NCBI GenBank assembly: GCA_032718475.1
Contig: JAUCBJ010007248.1
Coordinates: 1-64,000, forward strand
Source: Nemertoderma westbladi
Taxonomy: Eukaryota > Xenacoelomorpha > Nemertodermatida > Nemertodermatidae
Reading direction: 5' to 3'
DNA length: 64,000 nucleotides
In this document: positions 11,861 to 24,235 of the stretch, in pieces
How positions within the stretch are numbered: position 1 is the first letter of the stretch
Layout: the number at the start of each line of letters is the position of its first letter
Made by a program: the position numbers and the translations under genes
Notes under the pieces: model-generated
Told to the model about the DNA's origin: nothing
The model's input: the letters and a program-made list of their open reading frames with translations, nothing else
Database searches by the model: none

Positions 11861-13293
11861 AAGACTTCTGGCTTCATCAATGCACTAATGTTTAAAGAAG
11901 TTTAAATGGTTAAATAAATTTGTTGAACATCTAAAAAAAAGATCCAGCATGTTTTGATTATATCTAATTTTTATTTCAGTAAACCATCCAGTAATAAATT
12001 ATAAGATAATTTTAATATAACTTTATCTTACCATGACCTACAGTACAACTGTATAGTATACCTACTATATATATATATATGACCTACTATATAATACATA
12101 GTAGGGCATGATCTTACTAATATTTCAGAAGTGTAAGACAGAGTGAGTGTTACCGAAAACCCGCCTCATATACTATTAACTTTGATGAATTTAATCCCAA
12201 ATCCCGGTCCCGGTCCCGATCCCGAAAAGTCTGAATTCGAATATAAACGAAATAAACAACAAACTGAATAGGACTCTAAACTTTATTACTTTTAAACTTA
12301 ATTAATGGGCCTGTGTATACTGTATGCAGGTATGGTATTGAAAATGCGACATGATACTGCGTGATACTGCCTTCGCCCGCGCACAACCTTAGCCCGGGGG
12401 AAACCTTCGCGTACCAATGTGTTCCTAGGCCTACTGCCTACTTGATGTACTAATATGGAATAACATTCAACAATTTAATTTCGAAGTCAAACTAAATACT
12501 AGAATAAAAGTAAAGTCCATTTTGTTAAATTAAGCAGCGGCTTATTTTTGGCCATATCTTCGCGAGTTTTGATCGTACGGAGCTGGTTTTGGGCTCATTC
12601 TGTTTGGAATATAACGATTTTAATGAAATCCACTTCCAATTTTATAATCTTTTTATTTTTTATCATTTAAAACGCTGTTAAAAAAATACATATTTTTCAA
12701 AATTATGTTTCAACATTCGAGATTTTGCACTCTAATAGGGCAATAATTGCTGGTTTCAAAAATATATGGCTTTAGAGGTTTTATTTAGCGGCAATTAATC
12801 CAAATCGTTGTTTTTCTGTAATAATAAATTATCGGAATCGTGTAATGTTAAATAAACGAATTTCCTTTCAACAATTTAAATATGGTGGAAAGTTTCCATA
12901 GCAACAGAACATAGGTTCTGTTGCATGCAACTACATATGTTCTGCGGTTATGTTCTGCGGTTATGTTCTTATGTTAGATTCTATGGGGATGTTTGAACAT
13001 GAACACACATTAGAGATACCGTACAGTTTCAAATAGTAGGCTACTGCGGCAGTAAATAATTTATGCCAAGTTATCAAAATAACGCGATAAATAGGAAAAC
13101 AACAAAAACTTTCATTTTGTAATAATATCCATTAATGTACTCATTACACTGTATTACATCCATAAATAATATACAAAAGTATTTCCGACCAAAATGGTCC
13201 GTCTGCTACCACCAATTCAATACAGTAGGTTTCCTTGGAAACATTACTGTAACAATAAATATCTGATATATGTACTTATATCAATCATCTATC

Positions 13294-13470
13294 TTTATTG
13301 AACTGTTATTTGTTATTTTGTACGGATATTTTGTACTCGTAACTATTATTTCGTCCAAGGACTGTTATAACGTCCGAGGCGAAGCCGAGGACTTATAACA
13401 CGTCCGAGGACGAAATAATAGTTACTCGTACAAAATATCCGTACAAAATAACAAATAACAGTTCAATAAA
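13294..13470. repeat. 177-bp near-perfect palindrome
   Basis: The arms of about 88 bp start TTTATTGAACTGTTATTTG on both strands and meet near 13382 at a GAGGCGAAGCCGAGG core. Only a few mismatches lie near the centre. Transcription would give a long hairpin. It is probably a foldback MITE. Confidence 0.9.
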
Positions 13471-14107
13471 TGTGTTGTCTCCCTGAGAAGGTTAACAATT
13501 CTAAAAGGGTTTTGTTTGGGGGAGAGTAAAGAAAATGGGGCATGGAATTTTTGGGGGATAATATAAATAACGGTATTTATTACGGACTCTATTTAAAAAT
13601 CTCAATATTTTAGCGGGAAATAATACAGTAAAATAGTAATAAAGGTAATTTAAGCGTTTTTATTTAATTTCTCTATGTAAATAGACTGACCATTGATGAT
13701 GTTACAGTAGAAAATTCCCTCCCTCAATATTTCGACTGCAGGCAGGTGACAGACTAATCAGTTTAATTGAATTATTACTCATTGTTGCTCTGTCTTCATT
13801 GGCGGAAGACATATTTCACGGCTCGGGTCTCTCTGCGAAGTCAGGCTGTGACGCTGATCCCCTCATGGGGGTTTTTGCTTAATATAGTGGTACAGGAGAA
13901 CATTATACTGTACAGTAGATACATTGTGACACAGCTGTAGTTAATTTGGCAGAATGGTTGGTCAGCGTTTCTAAGAGATGGATCTACCGTTTTGTGAAAC
14001 TCACCCCAAGGCACTCAGGACTTAGGCGACGCCCATTCCCACCATTTTCATTCTCATACCTCTGCCATCGGACTATTTAACATACAAACCATTCTAGAAC
14101 ATATTAT

Positions 14108-14460
14108 GTATTTTGTTACATTATTATGACAACTTATCAGCGTTCTGGTGATATCTACGCAACGCAGCGTAGTACTTATTTACAGCATTGCGGCCTATAG
14201 GACGGAACCCTGTAAAGTATTCATAACTTAATAGCAATAAACTCCTAAACGTCTTGACTGTTCTCAGTCTATCGATGAGAGCCATATTGTACTGTAAGTG
14301 TAACATTATTTACGTTACATTTGTTACAATAACTGCAAGCAATTTCTTAAAAAGGATATCAATTTCACTTTTATCACTAGAGAGTGAACATTTCAATATT
14401 TCAATATGATAATTTTAAGCGTTGAAAACGAAGACAAGTTCACATAATGTAACAAAATTA
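14108..14460. mobile_element. Dispersed TTTTGTTACATTAT repeat with inverted ends
   Basis: The left end TTTTGTTACATTATTATGAC pairs imperfectly with AAGTTCACATAATGTAACAA near 14440. The left part is also repeated in inverted orientation at about 19855-19915 (CAGCGTTCTGGTGA shared). A neighbouring 100-bp block (about 14531-14620, with TCGCTCGTTACATAAAT) is likewise inverted at about 19290-19390. These look like MITE-family ends. Confidence 0.5.
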
Positions 14461-16303
14461 CGCACCCAATACATCATTCAGCCATTGTGTGATAAGGGCA
14501 CTGTTCTGTTAACAGCGTTTATATTTATGTAAACCTCACTCGCTCCACTCGCTCGTTACATAAATACACTCGGGTCATAACTCTGAGAAGTGCTAGTTTT
14601 CACACAATCATGTAAATAGTTTTGTATTTCAAGAATATTAGTTAAATAAATGGTTTGGCGCGTCTTCACCCGCGTCCAATCTTCGTCTGATCGGGGGAAA
14701 TGATCAGATTACAGAAACGGCAGGTTACATATGACTTTTTCTAACCAAAACAATAAACAATGTTGCTAATAATCATTTTGATGGCAAAGCTTTCTCCGGC
14801 CGAAGTTTGCTGCGTACCAAATAAATGGCCACACAAAACATCAGAGGAAATGCAATTAATGCCATGCCAATATGCCAGTCAAGTCAGCCTGCACTTTACA
14901 TACATTACTCTTGTATTCTTGTATGCCGCCTTTCCAGCGGCAACAACAAAGCAGCAAAAAGATACCAATATTTCTTGATGTACAAAGGGTGCAATATTGA
15001 GGAGACACTTTTTGCAAACGCTTGCAAAGTAAGTAGTGAGAAAGTTGATTTCTCCCACCTACCGAAAAATTCGAGTGCATACTGCCTATCTATATTTCAA
15101 AGTTTTCCTGATATCATTAAAGATTTGTAAAAAATATAGCTGAGAGGGAGAGAGTTGCCCAGTTAAGGGGCCGCATTCGTAATTACGACTTATCGCTCAA
15201 TTAGGATTCAAAATTTAGTGCTATATTTTTTCACAACTGTGGCTAAGTGATAACCTTGGATACATACCAGAATAACTTTAAAATTATTTATAATGGCCTA
15301 GTCTCTGTATAGTATAGTAGCCTACATTGCGCTACATGAAATGGGAAACTTAAAATTTTCTAGAATAATTGTAGGCTAATTTCATAATGTTCATGGGGAA
15401 TCCTTATAGTATAATTATGTAAAAATGCTGTAGCTAATATTCTAGAAAATTAATACAACTTGACGATTTCAAAAATGCTACAAATTTCCGTACAATATAA
15501 CACAATTTGCGTACTATATAACACAATTTGCGTAAAAAATAAATAACACTTTTAGTACGGGAATTTTGATATATAGGAATTATTACGGGATTTAGGGGAG
15601 ACAACAGGTATTACTAAACATTTAAACGATTTCAATAATAATTACAGAAAAACAACATTTATGTCATAATTATTGCAATGCAACGAAATAAAAACCTCTA
15701 AACTCATATATTTCTTAAACCAGCAATTATTGCTCTATTAGAGTGCAAAATCATTTTTAATCTCTTTGAAAAAAAATGTGTATTTTTTTGACAGCGTTTT
15801 TGAATGAGAAAAAATAATAAGATTATATAAAATTGTAAGTGGAGTGAATAACATTGTTATATTCCGAGCAGAATGAGCCCAAAGGCGAAAAAACACACGG
15901 GGCGCATTCGACATAGACAACCATTAGCAGAAATGGGAGATAACGATTTTTACGACCAAAGTTCACATGAGTCATTTTTATCTGATCATTTTGCTGAGAG
16001 TATTGTTTGTAAGTAAGGAGATGGGAAATAAAGGAAGGAATTATAGGAAAGGAAGGCGTATTATTTAACATGCGTTGGGCTGTTTGTTTTGTAAATTTGG
16101 ATTCAGTTGTTAAATTACACATTGACTCTAAAATCAGGTAAACGGTTAGTTAATAGGCGATAGCTGTGAAAATTATATTTAGATTTTAATATGTTTCTTA
16201 ATAATTTATTTCAGCCACATTACCGATATAATTCAATAAATATATTGATACATCTATATTGAACTTTCAAACTATTCCTGCACCCAGGAAAAATAAACTA
16301 AGA

Positions 16304-16726
16304 TTAACACTTTGACTGTCTTTGATGCACCGATATGTCAAACGGTAGACAATAGATTGTGTCATGACACATATATCCGTCATTAATTCAAACTGGGATG
16401 TAGAAGAAATGTTAGGTGATTTATTAAAATTTCATGTGCCATCTTGTGAACAGATCCCAAACTCATTTTGTGACATCATCCATGACGCATATATGCGTCA
16501 TGGATGATGTCACAAAATGAGTTTGGGATCTGTTCACAAGGTGGCACATGAAATTTTAACAAATCAAAATCAAAATAATGTCTTAAAAAAAATATAAAAA
16601 ATATACCGAGATTCCAGAATAAAGGTGAATATAGCACTCAAAGTGAATGAAATCCTCATAATTTATAAATATTAGCGTGACAATTTGTGAGATTCCATAC
16701 ATTTAAAGTGACAGTCAAAGTGTTAA
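16304..16726. mobile_element. piggyBac-type MITE, TTAA-flanked, with internal palindrome
   Basis: TTAA (16304-16307) is followed by CACTTTGACTGTC. At the other end its complement GACAGTCAAAGTG is followed by TTAA (16723-16726). A TTAA duplication with C-initial short inverted repeats fits the piggyBac superfamily. The 415-bp interior is non-coding and carries a 136-bp palindrome at 16424-16559. Confidence 0.7.
16424..16559. repeat. 136-bp palindrome with essentially no loop
   Basis: The two 68-bp arms are complementary with one obvious mismatch and meet at GCATATATGC (centre about 16491). An RNA read through it would be an almost perfect hairpin. A degraded similar phrase lies just upstream at about 16366-16400. 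Confidence 0.93.
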
Positions 16727-16799
16727 ACAGTTATTAGGCCTGCTGGTCAGGCCAGGCTATACAGTTTTATTAGATAACTAAACAATCACGAGACTCCCC

Positions 16800-18077
16800 T
16801 TAGTTTGTAGGTACTTCTTTCCCGAGTCGTTTGAGACAACGAATGTGTGACTTTAGAATATCCGTGAAAGTGGGAAACTCATAGTAGGGGATATTGAACT
16901 GGCGACATGTCGGTTTAACCACAAACCGTGAGAGAGCGGGGTAATGGATGTGTGCAACACCCGGGAAGAGGTGGTGTTCAATCTGGCAGTTTAACCCGCC
17001 CGACGCCCAGTTCCATGTACGCGATGTGGAGGCCCAGTTGGTCGAGGTGCGACATTGGATCTCCCTCCAATCCATCGTGTCGCAGACATCGGCCTCGCAT
17101 AACATGTTGTTGTGGGAGACGCCGAATAGCGTGGCGAGGTATAGTCCGCCGCTTAGCATTGTAGGCAAGTAGAACCAGCAGAGTGCTGAGACAAAACTTC
17201 CCAATGCATACATCGGTACTAAAAAATATATATAGACATAAAGGCCTATAAAAAACCAAAACTGAAACTTGTCTCGCAGTGTAAGAGGATGAATAAGTAT
17301 TCCTTTAACGCTACCCTTTAGGTAGGATTGTATGTCGCCTATCGGCTGGCCTATACCTATAAGAGAATACAGACCGAAAACGTAGATGTGTTGGTACCGC
17401 ATGTAAGAATAGAAGGGCATGTTAGAGTGGAATCGTATAGCGGGAAGCCCAGACGATGTGTCGCAATCCTTATCCGTGTCGTTGCAGTAAACGTGATGAT
17501 TGTAGGTGTGTTTGTGTCGCCAAATCAGGGACGATCCGCCAATCAACTCGTCGGCGAAACCAACCACGCGGTTCACCATTGGTCGAGATGAGAAGGCCCC
17601 GTGATTGGCATCATGTTGAATAGCCAATCCCATGATGGCGAGCAGGACACCAAATGGTAATGTAAATAACCAATGGGTATACAGAGATGCTACGTAGCAA
17701 CAGCAGACAGCCAATAGCAATGCAATAGATTTTCCTATCATCCCACCTTTTCGCGGTTTCGTTTGAATATTGTTATCTCCACCAGATGAATCTAATCTTC
17801 CATTGAAGTAATCCACAGCTCGCTGATGTAGAACCTTACTGAACTCTGAGTTATACACGTATTTAGAACTATAGCTTTCGCAAAGTTCCGCAGGACCCTG
17901 TTTATATTTTTCCAAAACTCGTAACATTTTATCTAAACCGAACTGGTGGTAGGAGTGTATGAGGGCTGTCGAATCTCTGTGGTAGGCCAGACGGATAAGG
18001 TCCGGTCCACCAGGATGTTTGTTGATGAAGGAATCCGGAATGTGGTATGCATTGCCTTCAAATATAGTCCAGAACAT
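16800..18077 (-). CDS. Cytochrome b5-fused front-end fatty acid desaturase, single exon
   Basis: This 425-residue ER membrane enzyme would insert a double bond between the carboxyl end and an existing one (delta-5/6/8 type) in polyunsaturated fatty acid synthesis. Visible: cytochrome b5 haem motif HPGG (21-24), hydrophobic segments (about 116-155, 260-320), His box 1 HDANH (155-159), box 2 HTYNHH (190-195) and box 3 QIEHH (365-369). Gln in place of the first His of box 3 defines front-end desaturases. The b5 part before HPGG is slightly short, but the ATG at 18077 is the best start. The frame has no intron or break, whereas many animal FADS genes are multi-exonic. Regiospecificity cannot be read from sequence. 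An inverted-repeat element (18183-18846) sits about 100 bp upstream and may supply or disrupt promoter sequence. Confidence 0.9.
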   Translation of the reverse strand: MFWTIFEGNAYHIPDSFINKHPGGPDLIRLAYHRDSTALIHSYHQFGLDKMLRVLEKYKQGPAELCESYSSKYVYNSEFSKVLHQRAVDYFNGRLDSSGGDNNIQTKPRKGGMIGKSIALLLAVCCCYVASLYTHWLFTLPFGVLLAIMGLAIQHDANHGAFSSRPMVNRVVGFADELIGGSSLIWRHKHTYNHHVYCNDTDKDCDTSSGLPAIRFHSNMPFYSYMRYQHIYVFGLYSLIGIGQPIGDIQSYLKGSVKGILIHPLTLRDKFQFWFFIGLYVYIYFLVPMYALGSFVSALCWFYLPTMLSGGLYLATLFGVSHNNMLCEADVCDTMDWREIQCRTSTNWASTSRTWNWASGGLNCQIEHHLFPGVAHIHYPALSRFVVKPTCRQFNIPYYEFPTFTDILKSHIRCLKRLGKEVPTN

Positions 18078-18182
18078 CTTTAATGAATTATAATATCCAA
18101 AGTAAACAATAAAATATTATCCGGAAACGGAAATACTCAAATCTTTATTATTATTTACTCTATCGCAAGTAATAAGGTAACA

Positions 18183-18846
18183 GTTCCGTATAGCACTATA
18201 TTTTTATAACATAAATCATTGTTACCATGGCAACATTGTAGAGTTCTAGAACAAAATATTAATATTATACACTATTCTAGAACATAAATAAAATGAAAAA
18301 TATAATGTTCTGGAACATATAACTAGTTATTTTTCAAATTTAAAATTGCTAGTAATTAAAAAGTTTTTAAAAAGTTATTGAGGTGCTAAATGCACAGAAG
18401 TCAAATTAAGGCAATTAAAAGATACGTGCGGAGAAAAATAAGAAGGAATAGACGACGCCATGGCTTTGTGAGGAGTGCATTCACTATGAAGATAAATTCT
18501 GACAGAAACTGACAGAATACATGAGGGTGGAAGTAACAAATAAGAATAGGATAATTAAACGGTTTCCATGATATATTAAGGCCAACAAAATCCAATACCC
18601 AATTGATAATAAATAAATTAATTAGTTACATCGGTATATAGAAACTCTACAAACAATATTAATTTAAATGTATTCAGGGATTTATTTAAAAATAATTTTT
18701 TTTTAATTTTCCAACTATTTTAAAATCAAAAAAACCAGCTACATGTTCTAGAACATTATATTTTTCATTTTATTGTTCTAGAACTCTTCAACGTTGTCAT
18801 ATTAACAATGATATATGTTTTAAAAATGTAGTGCTATACGGAATTC
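18183..18846. mobile_element. Inverted-repeat element, ends TTCCGTATAGCACTA
   Basis: Arms at 18183-18330 and about 18735-18846 are complementary, including repeated TTCTAGAAC palindromes. The 660-bp unit has no coding interior and no clear target duplication. It lies immediately upstream of the desaturase start. Confidence 0.75.
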
Positions 18847-20114
18847 TAGCCATTAATAAATTATTAAATTTTTGTCAGAAATGTATAAATGAAAATTATC
18901 AGCTAAGTTTACAATGAAAATATTGTCAAGAAAAAAACCTGAAAAATGCGGGTTTTTTCACAATAGCAGATTTGGCATATAAATTGATATAATTGTTAAT
19001 GAAAATCTAATTTGTTATATTCGGCAATATGGTCGACAATGTAGCTACAATTTAATGTCGTTATAAAATGGAATAGATCGTGGGTCGTGTAACTAAATTT
19101 AGTTGCGAAATCTGAGTTATGGGCATTCGAATGTTTGTATTCTATTTAATACACATTTACACATACACATTTAATACACAACATTCTGGAACATTTTGTT
19201 TATCACGTAAGTTAGTAGCTGGGCAACAATGCAATGCCTAAATAATAGTACGTAGATATTCTTACATAAACAAAATGATCTAATAACTATGTACATCATT
19301 GTGTGCAAAGTAGCACTTTGCAGCGTTATGACCCGAGTTTATTTATGTACCGAGCGAGAGCAGCGAGGGAGGTTTACATAAAGAAACTATCGGCAGGTTC
19401 GGTAGGCCTATGTGAATAAAGGATTTTATGGATGCTCATTTGAACATTTTAATCATGTACTATATCGAATATAAGAGTAATTTATTAACAGGTACACTGG
19501 TACACAGTATTAATTATACATTTAAATCTAATTAATGTTTGTTGGAAGTTATCTCCTGCATGGATGTGATAAATCATTACTCCATCTTGACTATAGTCGA
19601 CTGAAGCAAACTCAGTCACCGTCTGTGTCCGTTCAGTTTTACTGAACACTGTCGCCATTTTCTTTGGTCATTTTAGTATCTTCTATTAGACGTTTCGCCA
19701 TAATGGATTACAGTACACGTTAAACAATTATTTACATACAGTAGCTAGTCCGGTCGCTGCAAACTGGATAATAAAGCAGCACGCATTTATATAAATGGAA
19801 ATAATACATTCTGGAAAACGGTAATTAATTGAAGTTGTTTCCATGTCATTGAATACTTTGCAGCGTTACGAGTAATTCACCAGAACGCTGAAAAGTTGAC
19901 ATAATGTAACAAAACATTTTTACTACATTTATTAAATATCATAAATGGCCTTTAATAGAACCAAATACATGCAACTATCGAATGCCCATACTGTATATCA
20001 GCTGTATTTCAACCATATTTAAATGTTTCAACGTACCGGTACGTACAGTAATTTGGAATCGTTGCACGGCCAGCTTTCAATAATTGGTAGGCCTACCAAC
20101 AAATCACAAATGGT

Positions 20115-20184
20115 TTAACCCTTATCTGGCCCGGGCTATTTTACAACGTAATTGGACCGGGGGGGGGGGGGGGGGGGGGGGGGG
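20115..20184. repeat. TTAACCC-G-tract end and 26-base poly-G
   Basis: TTAA at 20115-20118 is followed by CCCTTATCTGGCCCGGGCTA and, about 25 bases later, a run of 26 G (20159-20184). This is the same layout as the ends of the TTAA-flanked elements at 45748 and 48899. I could not find a partner end, so it may be a truncated element. Confidence 0.55.
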
Positions 20185-20871
20185 TTATTTTATAATTTTT
20201 TTTAGATCAAAATCAAAAAAAGGCTCAAAATTTACAATTGTGATGATACAGTACTGTATAAGGGTTTTCGATAAAACTTGTTAAAACCATTTTCTGGCAA
20301 GGCAACCATCATTTTCGGTTTTGTACCGGTACTATGCGAGCGCACTGGGAAATGTTTCAATAAATAAACGCGGATCTCTAACGTTGAACAGTGAGTGACT
20401 TTTTTATACAACTACTGTATTTACATGTTTTTGTTATTATTAACGATATTTGATCAGCTATGAAGGTTATTATAAAGTAGGCCTATTAAAAATTATAAAT
20501 TGAAAATTATATCATTTAATTTGGAGGTAGGCCTATAAATATATTGATTCTAAATGCAGCAATACTGTACTTTTGTATGAAATACAAAATACAGAAATAT
20601 ATTTCAACGGCAGATCGCAGCCGTTATCAATAACAGCTAACCGGTAGCGGTAAATTCTGTAGCCTAAATATAAATTCAAATACAGTTTATAATCGTGATA
20701 ATATTGAACATTGCAGAAAATAACTTAAACTACAAATTCAATTATTAATATTAGGCCCTTACACCAAATAAACAAGCGAATGAAATCACCTAACTACATA
20801 CAGTAAACCTCATCGTACAGCGCACACCATATACAGTAGTATACAGTATAATTAACAATACCCTCCCCCAC

Positions 20872-20888
20872 CCCCCCCCCCCCCCCCC
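20872..20888. repeat. Poly-C tract followed by (CA)n
   Basis: Seventeen C followed by alternating AC. It is a simple repeat. Confidence 0.9.
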
Positions 20889-20975
20889 ACACACACACAC
20901 CCAATTCTTACATAGAAAGTCAGTCATTAATTTCATATATTTAATGTTGCGGATTGACGTCGAGCGTGGCGTGAG

Positions 20976-21599
20976 CATCGAGCAATAAACTAACAGGTTT
21001 CAGTTGAGGTAGAATACTTTAGCGCAGGAAAAATTAATAAGATCTAAATTTAGTGACTATATGTTGAGCCTCCAGGGGGCTGGAGGGAAGAAATGGGGTG
21101 AGGGTCTTGCCACGTACTGTAAATAAATAAAAAAGTTTATGTCCGATGCGCATTTCGCCCGTTTCGGGTGTCTTCAGTGGAATATATTAAACATTAAAAT
21201 AACCAAATGAAGTAAAATTCAAGGTAAATTTACAAATAAAACGAATTTATCAGCTGCTTAAATTACTTAGTAATAAATCAATATTTAATACTACTTTAAC
21301 TATAATTACGCGTTCTGCCCATAGTCGTTTTATTTGTAAATTTACTTTGAATTTTATTTAATTTGGTTATTTTAATGTTTAATATATTCCGCTGAAGACA
21401 CTCGAAACGGGCGAAATGCGCATCGGACATAAACTCTTTTATTTATATACATGGCAACATACCGGTACTCATCCCAGTTCTTCCCTCCAGCCCCCTGGAG
21501 GCTCAACATACTGTTAAGTCATTAAATTTAGATCTTATTAATTTTTCCTGCACTAAATTATTCTACCTCAACTGAAACCTGTTAGTTTATTGCTCGATG
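20976..21599. mobile_element. 624-bp foldback element with about 265-bp arms
   Basis: Arms 20976-21244 and about 21330-21599 are inverted copies that share CATCGAGCAATAAAC ends, GAGCCTCCAGGGGGCTGGAG and the phrase GAAACGGGCGAAATGCGCAT. The short spacer (about 85 bp) is AT-rich. No reading frame was found. The two arms differ by small indels, so the insertion is not brand new. Confidence 0.85.
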
Positions 21600-21662
21600 T
21601 CCTAAATTCTTTATACTGTATATAAACTCCCGAGAACTTAAAGGGGGTACTGTACAAACCCT

Positions 21663-22262
21663 ACCATAACCCTTAATACCACAACCATTTTTAGGGGGTC
21701 GGAGACCCCCCCCCCCCCCCTAATTTTTTTCCAATTTCAATAAAATGCTACAAAATTCGGTATGATGATAGATCGACACCTTTTCTTACTGGTGGCCTGG
21801 CCGGATTTTTCAACTTCTCAGTTATATCCATACATCAAGCCCTAAAATGTCTATTTAGCAATGTTTAACCACCTCCATAGACTTTATTTTTCGTCTTTGG
21901 AATGTAAGATTATGTAGATTCATCTGGATATCATTAGAACCGCTTTCATCTGCAGATTCAGAATCAGAAAACAGTTTTAAATATCACCAATCTCTTCCGG
22001 AGATATTATCAAAATTCAAATGTAGGCCTATACATTTTGACACGTAAATCGCTATAATTCTAATTTTTTTTTACTCAGTTCTACAGTATGTACTGTAGAA
22101 TATTAATTATGCATAATGATGAAACAAGATGTAGAGTTTTCAACAATCAGCTAAATAATAATTTATATTCTAGAATAAAGACAAAAAATCATCATAATTA
22201 TAGCGATTTACGTCTCAAAATTTAGGGGGCTCCGACCCCCTAAAAATATTAAGGGTTATGGT
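21663..22262. mobile_element. Inverted-repeat element with C-tract, ends ACCATAACCCTTAATA
   Basis: Left ACCATAACCCTTAATA... TTTTTAGGGGGTCGGAG and right CTCCGACCCCCTAAAAA... GGGTTATGGT are inverted copies about 600 bp apart, with a run of C just inside the left end. It resembles the TTAA/G-tract family in layout, but the inverted repeat extends past the TTAA word. A C-tract at about 22319-22337 lies outside it. Confidence 0.65.
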
Positions 22263-23205
22263 GTACATATTATACACACCATGACCCGTAATATAGTGTT
22301 ATGTTCTGATGACACGGACCCCCCCCCCCCCCCCCCCAGACTTTAAATGAAATTAATGGCCTGCAGCGAACAATAATTCTTGCAATCTTTGAATGTCTAT
22401 TTCTCAGCTGTTTCTAAACGAAACTCAGACATTATTACATATTTTGAATCCTTGTTTACGATTAGAAACAAAAACAGTGTCAACATCGTCAGTAGTACAA
22501 TGATATCCAAATAACAGTCTGAATGCAATATTGTAAGCAATCTTTACTTTATATAGAAAGAGAAGCACAATATAAAGTATTAGTTAATTTTGTTTATTTC
22601 TAAATTGTATTTGTCAAATTAATTTTAATTTTAGTTAGATATACAGTAGCTAATGTCTGTCCTTCAGATATACTGTACAAATTAACTGTATACATTAACA
22701 TCCTAAAAAATGAAATATTTTTTAGCGTTTTATTGTATCAAACTAAAGTCCAGTGTATGCTTGTGCTCTAACAGCATAGTGGTATTGTGTGCAGTTCTGT
22801 TCACTGTAACTTAGGAATATAAAGAGTGCGGTTGTTACTGTTACACGCTGCGGTAGCTAGGCCTACTGTGGGTTACTTGGATCGAATAATTCTGCCACAA
22901 CTACCATCGGCATAGATTCCCGCAGCGTGCAACTCAGTTTACGTTGACGTCTCCATGGTTACCACGGGGCAGACATTCTGCAAATCGCATCAAACCACCC
23001 CAACAGATCCAAATAATAACAGCTGCCAGTGTGATGTAGCAAATTGATTAACATACAGTAGTTACATGCGTTCAGTGTGATGTAGCTAAGAGATTACATA
23101 CAGTAGTTATATGTTATATGCGTTCAGAGATAGAAGCTTGGCGTGAATCATCAAAACTATTAGTATAATGATTATACTGCAGTTCAATTCACCATCGCGA
23201 AACAT

Positions 23206-24121
23206 TTAACCCTATTAAACCCGGGGGGTGGGTCAATATGATCCCATTATTATAATTCTGAAACAAACGCAGTTGGGAAGCTGAAACTTTATGAATTTTT
23301 CTAAAAATATATTGTCTTCGTAGTAGTGAAAACCGTTTTCAAAAATATTGGGTAGTTTTCGAGTTACAGCACTATTTTTTAACCCTACTTTTTTTGAGAC
23401 GTTTTTTGAATATTACATTTCATTAAATATGAATTGAAACATCTCTATTTTAGATTTACACCGGTTTTTTGGTGTTAGCAATTGGACAGAATTCATATAA
23501 ATTGATTTAGAAATTTCAAACTTGTTTTTTTCGGCGGGTACCAAATGTTGGTGCCAGCACCAAATTTTGAAATATGTCAATTTTGTAAATTGATTGTTTG
23601 AAACTTGTTTTTTACGCAATTGGGGTTTTTTGGGGTTCTGGTTTCGATGGAATATATACGATTTGAACCAAGCGTATCAAACTTGTATTTTTCGGTGCTG
23701 TATGCAAATTTTGGTGCTAGCCATGACCTACTATACAGTAACAGTATAACTGTTATACTGTAGTAGGTCATGGCTAGCGCGAAATTTTGAAAATACATTC
23801 AATAGATAAAATTGCTTGTGACAATTTATTTCTTGCGTTTTAGAGGTTTATGGCTGTTCTGAATTTAATGGAATATATAATTATCGAACTAGACATCTCA
23901 AACTTGTAGTTTTCGGAAGTGGGTGCAAAATGTGGTGCTAGCACCAAATTTTGGAAAATAAGCAAATTTATCAGTAGATAGTACCATCTTGTTTCTTGCG
24001 TTATTCGGGTTTCTGAGGGTCCTGAATCCGATTGAATCAACCGGGGGGGGGGGGGGGGGGGGTCAATATGACCCCCCCGGTATTTGTACACCATTTTATA
24101 GCCCGGTACTAATAGGGTTAA
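23206..24121. mobile_element. TTAA-flanked piggyBac-like non-autonomous element A, with G-tract
   Basis: TTAA (23206-23209) plus CCCTATTAAACCCGG at the left, and CCGGTACTAATAGGG plus TTAA (24118-24121) at the right. A 20-base G run (24043-24062) lies near the right end. The interior contains degenerate tandem copies (about 150 bp) of a unit with TTTGGTGCTAGCACCAAATTTT. A 62-bp palindrome (about 23720-23781, centred in ACAGTATAACTGT) lies inside. No transposase was found. Element B at 45748 is the same family in the opposite orientation. Confidence 0.8.
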
Positions 24122-24235
24122 CACCCCCCCTCCCCCCACCGAACTACAGGTAACCCGAACGCTTAGCTATTTTAGGATCATGGATGGCGGGATGGCGCCC
24201 ATGGCAGGATGGCGCCCCACACTAACTCTCAAGGC

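Larger units (their letters stand above)
12588..15890. mobile_element. Old inverted pair (about 270-bp arms) enclosing 2.7 kb
   Basis: The sequence at about 12588-12860 (TGGGCTCATTCTGTTTGGAA and onward) recurs diverged and inverted at about 15610-15890. This is either one transposon with long terminal inverted repeats or two oppositely inserted copies of one repeat. Short frames inside (14124-14306 and 14825-15130) show no recognisable domain. I found no transposase. Confidence 0.5.

Noticed and set aside
14760-15130. Two overlapping plus-strand frames of 72 and 101 residues
   Set aside because: No domain, no splice context, and they lie inside an old inverted-repeat element.
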